A stretch of 64,000 bases of DNA, taken from contig JAJEBT010000097.1 in the NCBI GenBank assembly GCA_022822405.1, positions 1-64,000 on the forward strand. Direction: 5' to 3'. Made by a program: the position numbers and the translations under genes. This stretch comes from Alphaproteobacteria bacterium. GTDB taxonomy: Bacteria > Pseudomonadota > Alphaproteobacteria > MPNO01 > UBA830. Positions 57,265 through 64,000 of this stretch are shown piece after piece. Position 1 is the first letter of the stretch. Every line of letters begins with the position of its first letter. The notes beneath the pieces are model-generated. The model had not been told where the DNA came from and did no database searches. It saw nothing but the letters and a program-made list of their open reading frames with translations.

Positions 57265-57474
57265 TCAGTCGATTGCCTGCAGCTGGTCCGCCGCTTCGCG
57301 ACCGTCGCGGCTCGGAACCAGTTCGAAACGGATCTTCTGTCCCTCTTGCAGCCCGGTAAGGCCTGCACGCTCAACGGCGGAAATATGCACGAACGCGTCC
57401 TTGCCGCCGCCTTCAGGCTCGATGAATCCGAACCCCTTTGCGGCATTGAACCATTTTACGGTGCCTGTCGGCAT
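57265..57474 (-). CDS. Cold-shock domain protein (CspA family)
   Basis: 69 residues, standard length. The single cold-shock OB-fold carries the RNP1 motif KGFGFIEPE and the RNP2-type [10 protein letters not shown], both with the aromatic residues that stack on single-stranded nucleic acid. An RNA chaperone. GGAGAAG lies seven to ten bases before the ATG. A stem in the 5' leader is described separately. Stands alone among catabolic genes. Confidence 0.95.
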   Translation of the reverse strand: MPTGTVKWFNAAKGFGFIEPEGGGKDAFVHISAVERAGLTGLQEGQKIRFELVPSRDGREAADQLQAID

Positions 57475-57493
57475 AGCTACTTCTCCATACAGT

Positions 57494-57520
57494 GTGCGGT
57501 GCCGGATCCGGAATCCGCAC
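57494..57520 (-). promoter_or_regulatory. Hairpin in the cspA 5' leader
   Basis: GTGCGG and CCGCAC arms (perfect 6 bp) with an inner CCGGATCCGG palindrome, ending about eight bases before the GGAG ribosome site on the - strand. Cold-shock genes often have structured leaders that change with temperature; here this is inference from position. Confidence 0.35.
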
Positions 57521-57692
57521 GGTCTCGATCATCCTGTCCGGGTGCAGCTTGTCGCGTCGCGAGACGTCGAAGAGTACGCCAGGGCAGTCACACGGCGACA
57601 TAATAGCCCGTTTGCCACCGCAAACGCAATCACCAAAGTTGTGGCCAAAGTTGTGGCGCGGTTCCAGAGCCGCACGAGTTCCGATGCAGCCC

Positions 57693-58157
57693 TTACCAGT
57701 AACCGGCCATGAGCTCCTTCGACCAGTCCGGTTCGGCGACGTCGCCTCGCGGCTCGAACCCGGTCATGTAGGGCTTGATGTCGATCACAGGGGTGCCGTC
57801 GACGGCGTCCAGCCCCTGCACATGCAGCCGTCGCCCCTCGACACCGAGGATGCGGCAGGTCGTCACGCCGACCCGGTTGGGCCGGTTCTTGCCGCGCTGC
57901 GCAAAGATGCCGACCAGCGGCCAGTCCCTGTTATTGCGCGGATGGCGGGCGCCCCATTCGATGGTCGCCGGATCGACCTGGTCGAAGTGGAACACGATCA
58001 CGGCGTGGGAAAACTGGTCGAGGCTCGACAGCGCCGTCTCGTCGAGGCGCCGGTCGAGTTCGATCCAGGCCTCGATCCCGCCCCAGTTGTCGTTGATGAC
58101 CTCGGCACGGCCGCCGCACACGGTGCCGATTGCCTCAAGTTCTATTTGTGCGCCCAT
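57693..58157 (-). CDS. trmO: TrmO/TsaA family tRNA N6-threonylcarbamoyladenosine methyltransferase
   Basis: 154 residues of the UPF0066/YaeB fold. Visible landmarks are EAWIELDRRLDE, a long loop with HFDQVD, RPNRVGVTTCRILGVEG (family motif RPNxIG) and the end GLDAVDGTPVIDIKPY. In E. coli TrmO methylates t6A37 to m6t6A in tRNA-Thr. The gene starts three bases after the YrdC-domain gene that makes the t6A precursor, so the two steps appear linked. Shorter than E. coli TrmO, which has a C-terminal extension. Confidence 0.85.
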   Translation of the reverse strand: MGAQIELEAIGTVCGGRAEVINDNWGGIEAWIELDRRLDETALSSLDQFSHAVIVFHFDQVDPATIEWGARHPRNNRDWPLVGIFAQRGKNRPNRVGVTTCRILGVEGRRLHVQGLDAVDGTPVIDIKPYMTGFEPRGDVAEPDWSKELMAGYW

Positions 58158-58160
58158 CCT

Positions 58161-58898
58161 TCAGCCTTCCCCTCCGGGTTCCGGCGGCAGTTCGATGCCG
58201 AAGTGCCGCCGCAGCATGTCGTCGATCAGGTCAAAGCACGAGCCATAGCGGATCACGCGCATGTCGCTGAAATTGATCATTGTCGAGGACTTCTCGTAGC
58301 GATGCCAGCGCATCAGGCCGTGGTCGAGAACGATGTCCGCGGCATCGAGAACCTCCTGCTCGATGTCCCCGGCGCGGAACTTCACGCCCCGGAGTGAGAT
58401 ATTTGCCGATGAGCCGATGACGAGGCGGTTGTCGGCAAACGCGATGCGGGCCAGCGAATCCATCACCGGGCCCGCATTCAGCAACATGGCCAGCGTTCCG
58501 TGGTCGGTGGTCTGCTCGAGAATGTCGGGGCGCAGCATCGCCATCGCCGGGTGGTCGAGCCGCGCGTTGGCTGCGGTCCCGAGCGGCAGGTCGCATTGCT
58601 CGGTGATCGCCGCCACGATGTCGCGGCGGTCGCCGGGGAGGTCATGGAGTGCCGCGTGCATCTCGCTGCAGCCGCAGACCGCGTTGAGCTTGTCCGGCTT
58701 GCGCCGCTTGACCTCGAATATGCGCCAGATTGCCTCCGGGTCGCAGGCGACGATCACATAACCGACATCCGTCGGGACGATCCCGATCCCGCCGCCCGCG
58801 AGCACCTCGTAGACGCGCGCCGCGTCCGTTTGTTCATTGCCGAAATCCATGGGCCCGAAAACCTCTCCGATCATGGCCGTGGGTCCGGGCCGTGCCAT
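58161..58898 (-). CDS. YrdC/Sua5-domain protein (threonylcarbamoyl-AMP synthase type)
   Basis: 245 residues from ATG 58898 (GTG 58916 or ATG 58874 are alternatives). The YrdC fold has PTDVGYVI near the N-terminus, KRRKPDKLN, which fits the KxR...K nucleotide/bicarbonate site, and GSSANISL, which fits the SxN motif. TsaC/Sua5 enzymes make the threonylcarbamoyl-AMP used for t6A37. The sequence is divergent from housekeeping TsaC, so a second, specialised carbamoylation role is possible. It is upstream of and coupled to trmO. Confidence 0.8.
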   Translation of the reverse strand: MARPGPTAMIGEVFGPMDFGNEQTDAARVYEVLAGGGIGIVPTDVGYVIVACDPEAIWRIFEVKRRKPDKLNAVCGCSEMHAALHDLPGDRRDIVAAITEQCDLPLGTAANARLDHPAMAMLRPDILEQTTDHGTLAMLLNAGPVMDSLARIAFADNRLVIGSSANISLRGVKFRAGDIEQEVLDAADIVLDHGLMRWHRYEKSSTMINFSDMRVIRYGSCFDLIDDMLRRHFGIELPPEPGGEG

Positions 58899-58999
58899 CG
58901 CCGCCGGATCCGTCACTGTCGGCCGCTTCTTACGGCCTCTGCACTTGTCGGGCAAGTCGGCGCCAGCTATAGACGCGGCAACAACCGGGAGTATCGCAC

Positions 59000-60187
59000 A
59001 TGGACGCGGACGCACGCGCAGCGAACGGCCTTCGCCGGAGCATCGAGGACCTGCCCGAATCCCTGATCCGGTACGTCTCCGAGCCCAACATGGACCGCGC
59101 CGGGCTGGTGCGGTTGTGGTTCGGCGAGCCGGATCGTCCGACACCGGACTTCATCAAGCGGGCGGCCGAGGCGGCGCTCGCCGACAATCACGTGTTCTAT
59201 GCAAGCAACCGCGGAGTTCCGCCGCTTCGCGAAGCGATCTGCGAATACGCAACGGGCCTGCATGGCCGACCGATCAGCCTGGATCGCATCACCGTCTCGG
59301 GATCGGGCATGAACGCGATCATGATGATCTCGGAAGCGCTGCTGTCGCGCGGCGACAACATCGTCGTGGTCGGCCCGGTCTGGCCGAACTGCCGGGAGAC
59401 GGCGCGAATCATGGATGCCGAGCCGCGCGAGGCGTTGCTTCGGCTCGGAGCTGACGGGCGCTGGCATCTCGATATCGACGAGCTGTTCAGCCACTGCGAC
59501 GAGCATACGCGGGCAATATTCATCAATTCGCCCGGCAATCCCACCGGCTGGGTCATGCCGGCGGAGGAGCAGCTGGCTGTCCTGGAGGAATGCCGCAGGC
59601 GCGGCATCTGGGTGGTCAGCGACGAGGTCTACATCCGGCTCGCTTACGAATCCGGTCTGCCGCTCGGCCGCGCCCCGTCCTTTCTCGACATTGCCGAGGA
59701 CGAAGACCGGGTGGTCGTCGTCAATTCGTTTTCGAAGTCATGGTCGATGACCGGGTGGAGGCTGGGCTGGATGACGCATCCGCCGTCGGCAGGGGACGGG
59801 TTCTCCAAGCTCATGGAGTACAATATCGCGAGCCCCACGACCTTCGTGCAGTATGCCGGCGTCACCGCCATTCGCGAGGGCGAGGACTTCGTTACCGAGA
59901 CCGTGGAGCGTTACCGCCGCAACCGCGATGTCGTCGTGCAGCGGCTGGGCGCCATGGAGCGGGTGACGCTTTCGAAGCCCGAGGGTGCCTTCTACGCGTT
60001 CTTTGCAGTCGACGGCATGACCGATTCGGTCGCCTTTGCGCAGACGCTCATAGAGGAAGCCGGGGTCGGCTTGGCGCCGGGGCTGGCGTTCGGCGACGGC
60101 GCCGAGGGCTGGATGCGCCTGTGCTTTGCTGCCGATATCGAAACAATTGCCGAAGCCATGGACCGCCTGCAGCCGATCCTCGGCTGA
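59000..60187 (+). CDS. Class I/II PLP aminotransferase
   Basis: 395 residues. The PLP-binding lysine is in VNSFSKSWSMTGWRLGW, the Asn-Pro motif in INSPGNPTGWV, and the substrate-carboxylate Arg near the C-terminus in GWMRLCFA. This is an aspartate-aminotransferase-fold enzyme; substrate unknown. Start ATG 59000. It is divergent from the YrdC/trmO pair, with about 100 bases between starts, and convergent with marR (2 bases between stop codons). Confidence 0.88.
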   Translation: MDADARAANGLRRSIEDLPESLIRYVSEPNMDRAGLVRLWFGEPDRPTPDFIKRAAEAALADNHVFYASNRGVPPLREAICEYATGLHGRPISLDRITVSGSGMNAIMMISEALLSRGDNIVVVGPVWPNCRETARIMDAEPREALLRLGADGRWHLDIDELFSHCDEHTRAIFINSPGNPTGWVMPAEEQLAVLEECRRRGIWVVSDEVYIRLAYESGLPLGRAPSFLDIAEDEDRVVVVNSFSKSWSMTGWRLGWMTHPPSAGDGFSKLMEYNIASPTTFVQYAGVTAIREGEDFVTETVERYRRNRDVVVQRLGAMERVTLSKPEGAFYAFFAVDGMTDSVAFAQTLIEEAGVGLAPGLAFGDGAEGWMRLCFAADIETIAEAMDRLQPILG

Positions 60188-60189
60188 TC

Positions 60190-60642
60190 TCACCCGGCGA
60201 GGCGGCCCGGTTCGTCGTCGACCTCGGGCGAAAATCCGGCATAGAGCTTGGACAGGAGCTGGCGCAGTGTCGCGAGTTCGGCTTCCGTGAACGCTGCCGC
60301 GGCCTGCTCCTCAAGCGCCCTGGCAGCAGGAATCAGCCTTTCCGTGATCTCGCGGCCGGCCGGCCGGAGGCCGACGATCACCTGCCGGGCGTCGCCGCCC
60401 CGCTGGCGCTCGACGAGATCCTTCGCGTCCATGCGGCCGACCAGGCGCGACAACGTCGACAGATTGATGCTCGTCAGTTCGGAAAGGACCGTGATCGGCT
60501 GTTCGCCGCGCTGGTAGAGTGCGGACAGCACGCGCCACATCTGGACATCGACACCCTCCGCCGCGAGGACCGGCGAGAACTCGGCGACGAATCGCTGTCC
60601 CAGCCGGTTGACGAGATAGGGCAGGTAGGTTCCGAGTTCCAT
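60190..60642 (-). CDS. MarR-family transcription regulator
   Basis: 150 residues with the winged helix at about 50-110: SALYQRGEQPITVLSELTSINLSTLSRLVGRMDAKDLV in parts, and a GGDARQVIVGL wing. MarR proteins repress by binding a palindrome and release on binding an aromatic or phenolic ligand. The gene is 3 bases after the LLM monooxygenase and so is co-transcribed with it. A TTGCA-AC-TGCAA palindrome upstream of the LLM gene is a good candidate operator. Confidence 0.9.
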   Translation of the reverse strand: MELGTYLPYLVNRLGQRFVAEFSPVLAAEGVDVQMWRVLSALYQRGEQPITVLSELTSINLSTLSRLVGRMDAKDLVERQRGGDARQVIVGLRPAGREITERLIPAARALEEQAAAAFTEAELATLRQLLSKLYAGFSPEVDDEPGRLAG

Positions 60643-60645
60643 CCG

Positions 60646-61722
60646 CTATTCTGCCGCTGTCCGGTAGTTCTCGAAGGCCGGCGCGATCTCCGCCATGAAC
60701 TTGTGCATCTGCTCCTTGACCAGCGCGTGCGGCTTGTTGCCGACATTGAAGTAGAGGATGACCTCGGAGATGCCTGCGGCCTCGACCAGCTTGAGCTGGT
60801 CGATGATCTGCTGGGGGCTGCCGATGAGCACCGAATTGGCCGACAGCTTGTCCTTCTCCATGTTGCGGAGCACTTCGTTGATCTTGAGGAAGTAGTGCAT
60901 GGTCGGCGGCATGGTCTTCGGATCGTCGGGGAAGGCGCGCAGCACGCAGTGCTTGAAGTAGTCCATCATGGCCTGGCGGCCGACATCGTCCTCGTCTGCG
61001 TTTTCGGCGATGTGGATGAAGTAGCTGCACATGGCGCGGCCGGGTTCGTGGCCCTCGGCAGCGCAGCGTTCGCGGTAGGCGTCGACGGCCCGGTCGAGGC
61101 TGCCGAACACCATCGCGGCGGCGAACGGCGCGTAGATGATGTTGAGACCCCGTTTCGCGGCCATCTTGATCGAGGTCTCCGAAAACGAGGCAACGTAGAA
61201 CGGAATCGGGTTCTGGACCGGCTTCGGCGTGATCGACATGTCGTCGATGTGGTACCAGTTCCCGTGGTGGGACCAGAAGCCCGGCTCCGTCCAGGCCTTG
61301 AGAAGGACGTCGATGCCTTCCTCGAACATTTCGGCTGACTTCATGAAGTCGGCGCCGAAGGGCGCGTACTCGGCCTGGTCGTAGCCGCGTCCGGTCGCGA
61401 AATCGACACGCCCGCCGGAGAGCAGGTCGAGCGTGGCCCAGCATTCGGCGACGTGAACCGGGTGGTGAAGCGGCAGCACGTTAACCGCCGGGGCGAAGCG
61501 GATGTTCCTGGTCTCGGGAATGATGCTGGCGAGCAGGATGTCGGGGCGCGAGTTGACGCCGAGCCGGTCGAAGTGGTGCTCGCCGATCCACGCCGAATGG
61601 TAGCCGAGCCGGTCCGCGAGGATCGCCTGTTCGCGGATTTCAAGGACGAACTGGCTCGCCGAGCGCGGGTTGTCGGGATAGTGGTTGTCCGAAAGGGTGA
61701 AATATCCGAAGTCGATGGTCAT
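60646..61722 (-). CDS. LLM (bacterial luciferase-like) flavin monooxygenase
   Basis: 358 residues. TIM-barrel core with the LLM N-terminus FGYFTLSDNHYPDN, HSAWIGEHHFDRLG and the FMN-contacting DFATGRGYD near 115. These enzymes oxidise small substrates using FMNH2 or F420H2. It is followed by marR on the same transcript. The start is an ATG at 61722, and a MarR-like operator lies about 90 bases upstream. Confidence 0.87.
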   Translation of the reverse strand: MTIDFGYFTLSDNHYPDNPRSASQFVLEIREQAILADRLGYHSAWIGEHHFDRLGVNSRPDILLASIIPETRNIRFAPAVNVLPLHHPVHVAECWATLDLLSGGRVDFATGRGYDQAEYAPFGADFMKSAEMFEEGIDVLLKAWTEPGFWSHHGNWYHIDDMSITPKPVQNPIPFYVASFSETSIKMAAKRGLNIIYAPFAAAMVFGSLDRAVDAYRERCAAEGHEPGRAMCSYFIHIAENADEDDVGRQAMMDYFKHCVLRAFPDDPKTMPPTMHYFLKINEVLRNMEKDKLSANSVLIGSPQQIIDQLKLVEAAGISEVILYFNVGNKPHALVKEQMHKFMAEIAPAFENYRTAAE

Positions 61723-62089
61723 GCTTTCGCTCCTTCGAGGTCGGCCGCCCGGTCATGGCTCCGCAGCTTGCAGCATCGGCGGATCATGGCAGCGAATGCG
61801 ATTATTTGCAACTGCAAGTTTTTTCTGGCGGGCACCGGCGGAACGGCAAGCCCCTGGCTCCTTTCCCGGGGCGGCGCTGTGCGGCCCGTCGCCGAAATCT
61901 CGGTACACCTTGCCGTGCGGCAGAACCGGGCCTGGCCCGGGCCGGCACAGGTTCGCGAGTTGCCGAACGCGGCCAAAACGGGCAGACATCAGGGTCGGAC
62001 AATGCCCGCAGGTATCAGGTGGCCAGCGGGCCGCGCAACGGCTGCTGGCGAGTCGCCGGTGGCCGGAATGAACAGGGGAGGGAAAGTCG
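61723..62089. other. Divergent intergenic region between LLM monooxygenase and hydrolase genes
   Basis: Contains no gene. Two symmetric sites stand out: TTGCA-AC-TGCAA at 61806-61817 and the CCGGGCC-T-GGCCCGG interrupted palindrome at 61926-61940. Both could serve the divergent promoters. Confidence 0.5.
61806..61817. promoter_or_regulatory. Candidate MarR operator TTGCA-AC-TGCAA
   Basis: A perfect 5-bp inverted repeat with a 2-base centre, AT-rich within GC-rich DNA, 84-95 bases upstream of the LLM monooxygenase start. TTGCAA-type half-sites occur in operators of many aromatic-responsive MarR regulators. The adjacent AATAAT on the - strand could be a -10, so the site would overlap the promoter. 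Confidence 0.5.
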
Positions 62090-62971
62090 ATGGGAACTGC
62101 CGTGTACCGGAACTACGACGCCGAAGCGCTGTACGGGCAATACAACAACCGTGCGATGATCGCCGAAGATGCGCTGGCGGCAATCAAGGACGATCAGAAC
62201 GCCCGCTCGTCGGCCTTTCGTGCAGGCGCGGCGCGCAAGCATCTCGATATCGCCTACGGCTCGCATGAGCGGGAACGGCTCGATCTCTTCCTTCCGGAGG
62301 GGGACGGCGCGCCGCTGTTCGCGTTCATGCACGGCGGCTACTGGCAATGGAACGACAAGGAAGGCTTCGAGTTCCTTGCCGAAGCGGTTGTTGCCGCCGG
62401 GGCCGCGTTCGCGAACATCGAATATGCGCTGTGTCCGACGGTGACGCTTGCGGAACTTTCGGACCAGTGTCGCCGGGCCATGGCGCATCTGTGGCGGGAA
62501 GGGCCGCGTTACGGTTTCGACCGTGACCGGATCGTCGTCTCCGGCCACTCGGCGGGCGGACATCTGACGGCGATGATGATGGCCACCGACTGGCCGGGTT
62601 TCGGGGAGGGTCTGCCGCCCAACCTGGTTGCAGCGGGCCTGCCCATCAGCGGCATCTACGACGTTGAACCGATTCGGCTGACACCGCTCAACGACGCGGT
62701 TCGCTTGCGCGAAGACGATGTTTCAGCGGTCAGCCCGATGTTCATGCGACCGCCGTCGCCAGCCCCCGTGGTCGTTGCATATGGCGGTGACGAGTCCGAG
62801 GAGTTTCACCGCCAGGCGGGCGATTTCGTCGCGACATGGACAGGACACGGCATGCGCGCCAGCCTTCTGGAACTCTCCGGCCGTGACCACTTCACGGCGC
62901 TGAGCGCGCTCGCCGAGCCCGATCACGAACTCTTTCGTCAAGCAATGGAGTTGTTGCAGGCGGCAGATTGA
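62090..62971 (+). CDS. Alpha/beta hydrolase, kynurenine formamidase-like
   Basis: 293 residues. The oxyanion motif HGGYWQW and the nucleophile elbow GHSAGGH identify the HSL-like branch; HGGYW is characteristic of kynurenine (aryl) formamidase-type enzymes. The catalytic Asp and His follow in VAYGGDESEEFHR and GRDHFTA. An amide or ester bond of an aromatic compound is the probable target. It is divergent from the LLM monooxygenase and convergent with an FAH-family gene. Confidence 0.82.
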   Translation: MGTAVYRNYDAEALYGQYNNRAMIAEDALAAIKDDQNARSSAFRAGAARKHLDIAYGSHERERLDLFLPEGDGAPLFAFMHGGYWQWNDKEGFEFLAEAVVAAGAAFANIEYALCPTVTLAELSDQCRRAMAHLWREGPRYGFDRDRIVVSGHSAGGHLTAMMMATDWPGFGEGLPPNLVAAGLPISGIYDVEPIRLTPLNDAVRLREDDVSAVSPMFMRPPSPAPVVVAYGGDESEEFHRQAGDFVATWTGHGMRASLLELSGRDHFTALSALAEPDHELFRQAMELLQAAD

Positions 62972-63026
62972 ACGGGTTGCGCCCGGCGGCGAGTGCAGTG
63001 ACGCGGGCTTCGCGGCAGAGAACCGT

Positions 63027-63047
63027 ACCCCGACCGAGGGTCAGGGT
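63027..63047. terminator. Hairpin between convergent hydrolase genes
   Basis: ACCCCGACC and GGTCAGGGT pair with one mismatch around a 3-base loop, between two convergent genes that are 130 bases apart. It could be a bidirectional terminator. Confidence 0.4.
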
Positions 63048-63101
63048 CCCCGTCCGGCCGACCTTGCCCCGGCGCCTGTCCGCTGCGCCGTCAGGGACGA
63101 C

Positions 63102-63950
63102 CTACGTCTCGTTCACGATCGGATTGGACAGGATGCCGATACCGTCCAGTTCGACCTCGATCGTGTCGCCTTCCTTCATCAGTGCCGGCGGCTCCCTGTA
63201 GATCCCGACCCCGCCCGTGGTTCCGGTGGAGATGACGTCGCCGGGGTAGAGTTCGGTGACCGTCGTCAGATAGGCGATGAGCTGATTGATGTTGAAAAGC
63301 AGGTCGTCCGTTGTCGCACGCTGCATTTCTTCGCCGTTCAGTCGCGTAAGCAGCGTCATCCTGGTCGGGTCGGGGATCTCGTCGGCGGTTACCATCCACG
63401 GACCGAAGGCGCCCGAATGATAGAAATTCTTGCCCGGGTAGAACTGGCTGGTATGTCGCTGGTAGTCGCGGACGGAGCCGTCGTTGTAGCACGAGTAGCC
63501 GGCGATCACGGATAGAGCATCCTTTTCGGCCACATGCCGGCAGGTGCGGCCAATGATCACCGCAAGCTCGCCTTCGTAATCGAACTTGTCCGACACCCTG
63601 GGTTTGACCATCGGTTGCCGGTGACCGACCTGGGAATTCGGGTAGCGGGTGAAGATCATCGGGAATTTCGGGATGTCGCGGCCGCCTTCCAGCACATGGG
63701 TGCGATAGTTCAGCCCAATGCAGATGATCTTGTCGGGGTCGGGTATGACCGGGAGGAACTCGATCTCGTCCAGGCCGTGGTCCGGAGACCTGCCGTCCGC
63801 CGCTTCGGCAATCCGGTCGAGCGCGCTGGCGGCGATCGCGGCGCGCAGCGTCGGCGCATTCTCGACCATGGAGCCGGCGTCTATGATTCCGTCGTCGGTG
63901 ACGACGCCATAGGATTGTTTTCCGTTTGCGGCAAAGCTTGTGAGTCTCAT
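63102..63950 (-). CDS. Fumarylacetoacetate hydrolase-family protein
   Basis: 282 residues. The FAH C-terminal domain contains the metal ligands in DYEGELAVIIGR, the conserved IGLNYRTH near residue 75 and the catalytic GSVRDYQRHTSQF region, and GDVISTGTTGGVG near the end. Members hydrolyse or decarboxylate acylpyruvates and hydroxymuconate-type products at the end of aromatic catabolism. Start ATG 63950. The gene points away from the window edge, and its promoter lies in the last 50 bases. Confidence 0.9.
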   Translation of the reverse strand: MRLTSFAANGKQSYGVVTDDGIIDAGSMVENAPTLRAAIAASALDRIAEAADGRSPDHGLDEIEFLPVIPDPDKIICIGLNYRTHVLEGGRDIPKFPMIFTRYPNSQVGHRQPMVKPRVSDKFDYEGELAVIIGRTCRHVAEKDALSVIAGYSCYNDGSVRDYQRHTSQFYPGKNFYHSGAFGPWMVTADEIPDPTRMTLLTRLNGEEMQRATTDDLLFNINQLIAYLTTVTELYPGDVISTGTTGGVGIYREPPALMKEGDTIEVELDGIGILSNPIVNET

Positions 63951-64000
63951 TCCGTCCTCCGGGTTCCTGGATGGGCATCAATAGCGGTCCCCATCGGTCG

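Noticed and set aside
59590..61338. 582-residue + strand frame across the aminotransferase end, marR and LLM gene
   Set aside because: Spans convergent real genes and contains only low-complexity Arg/Val/Asp sequence.

Overview
The window reads as a chromosomal segment of a high-GC alphaproteobacterium, most likely from a Rhodospirillales-like lineage. The evidence is gene order and family type: hflK-hflC-degP, miaA and ilvBHC-leuA, then mreBCD-mrdA-rodA, then a SUF operon that uses SufU and SufT and is headed by an Rrf2 regulator. This assignment is inference from gene content; no rRNA or other species marker is present.

Positions 1-22.9 kb are housekeeping, all on the + strand. They hold the HflKC membrane complex and a Deg-type periplasmic protease, tRNA A37 prenylation (MiaA), branched-chain amino acid synthesis (IlvB, IlvH, IlvC, then LeuA after a 1.1 kb gene-free gap), the rod-shape machinery, and Fe-S cluster assembly (Rrf2 regulator, SufB-C-D-S-U-T-A) ending with a PaaY-type hexapeptide protein.

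Positions 22.9-26.5 kb are a small mobile-element graveyard. It contains a TnpB C-terminal remnant and two decayed ISAzo13-type transposase copies in direct orientation. Between those copies sits a compact three-gene cassette of visibly lower GC (24316-25982) whose products I do not recognise. This is the best candidate in the window for an undescribed system.

Positions 26.5-64 kb are catabolic and respiratory accessory functions, mostly in tight operons. On the - strand are (a) MaoC - Rieske oxygenase - DUF35 - thiolase - three-subunit molybdenum hydroxylase and (b) LLM monooxygenase - class V aminotransferase - diverged thiolase - HpaB-type hydroxylase. Set (b) is divergent from a branched-chain-type ABC importer with a fused LivM-LivG. 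Further on come a cytochrome c' and cytochrome b pair, three glutathione S-transferases (two in a lower-GC stretch), an HpcH/HpaI aldolase, a ThDP enzyme, a carboxymuconolactone decarboxylase-like protein, an enoyl-CoA hydratase, an acyl-CoA ligase with a second Rieske oxygenase, a cold-shock protein, and a TrmO/YrdC pair linked to t6A tRNA modification. The last stretch has an aminotransferase, LLM monooxygenase plus MarR with a good candidate operator, a formamidase-like hydrolase and an FAH-family hydrolase.

Taken together, the right half looks like uptake, CoA activation, ring or side-chain oxygenation and thiolytic or hydrolytic cleavage of aromatic or heterocyclic compounds. No substrate can be assigned from sequence alone. 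Protein coordinates include the stop codon; where an early in-frame codon was rejected as start, the reason is given.
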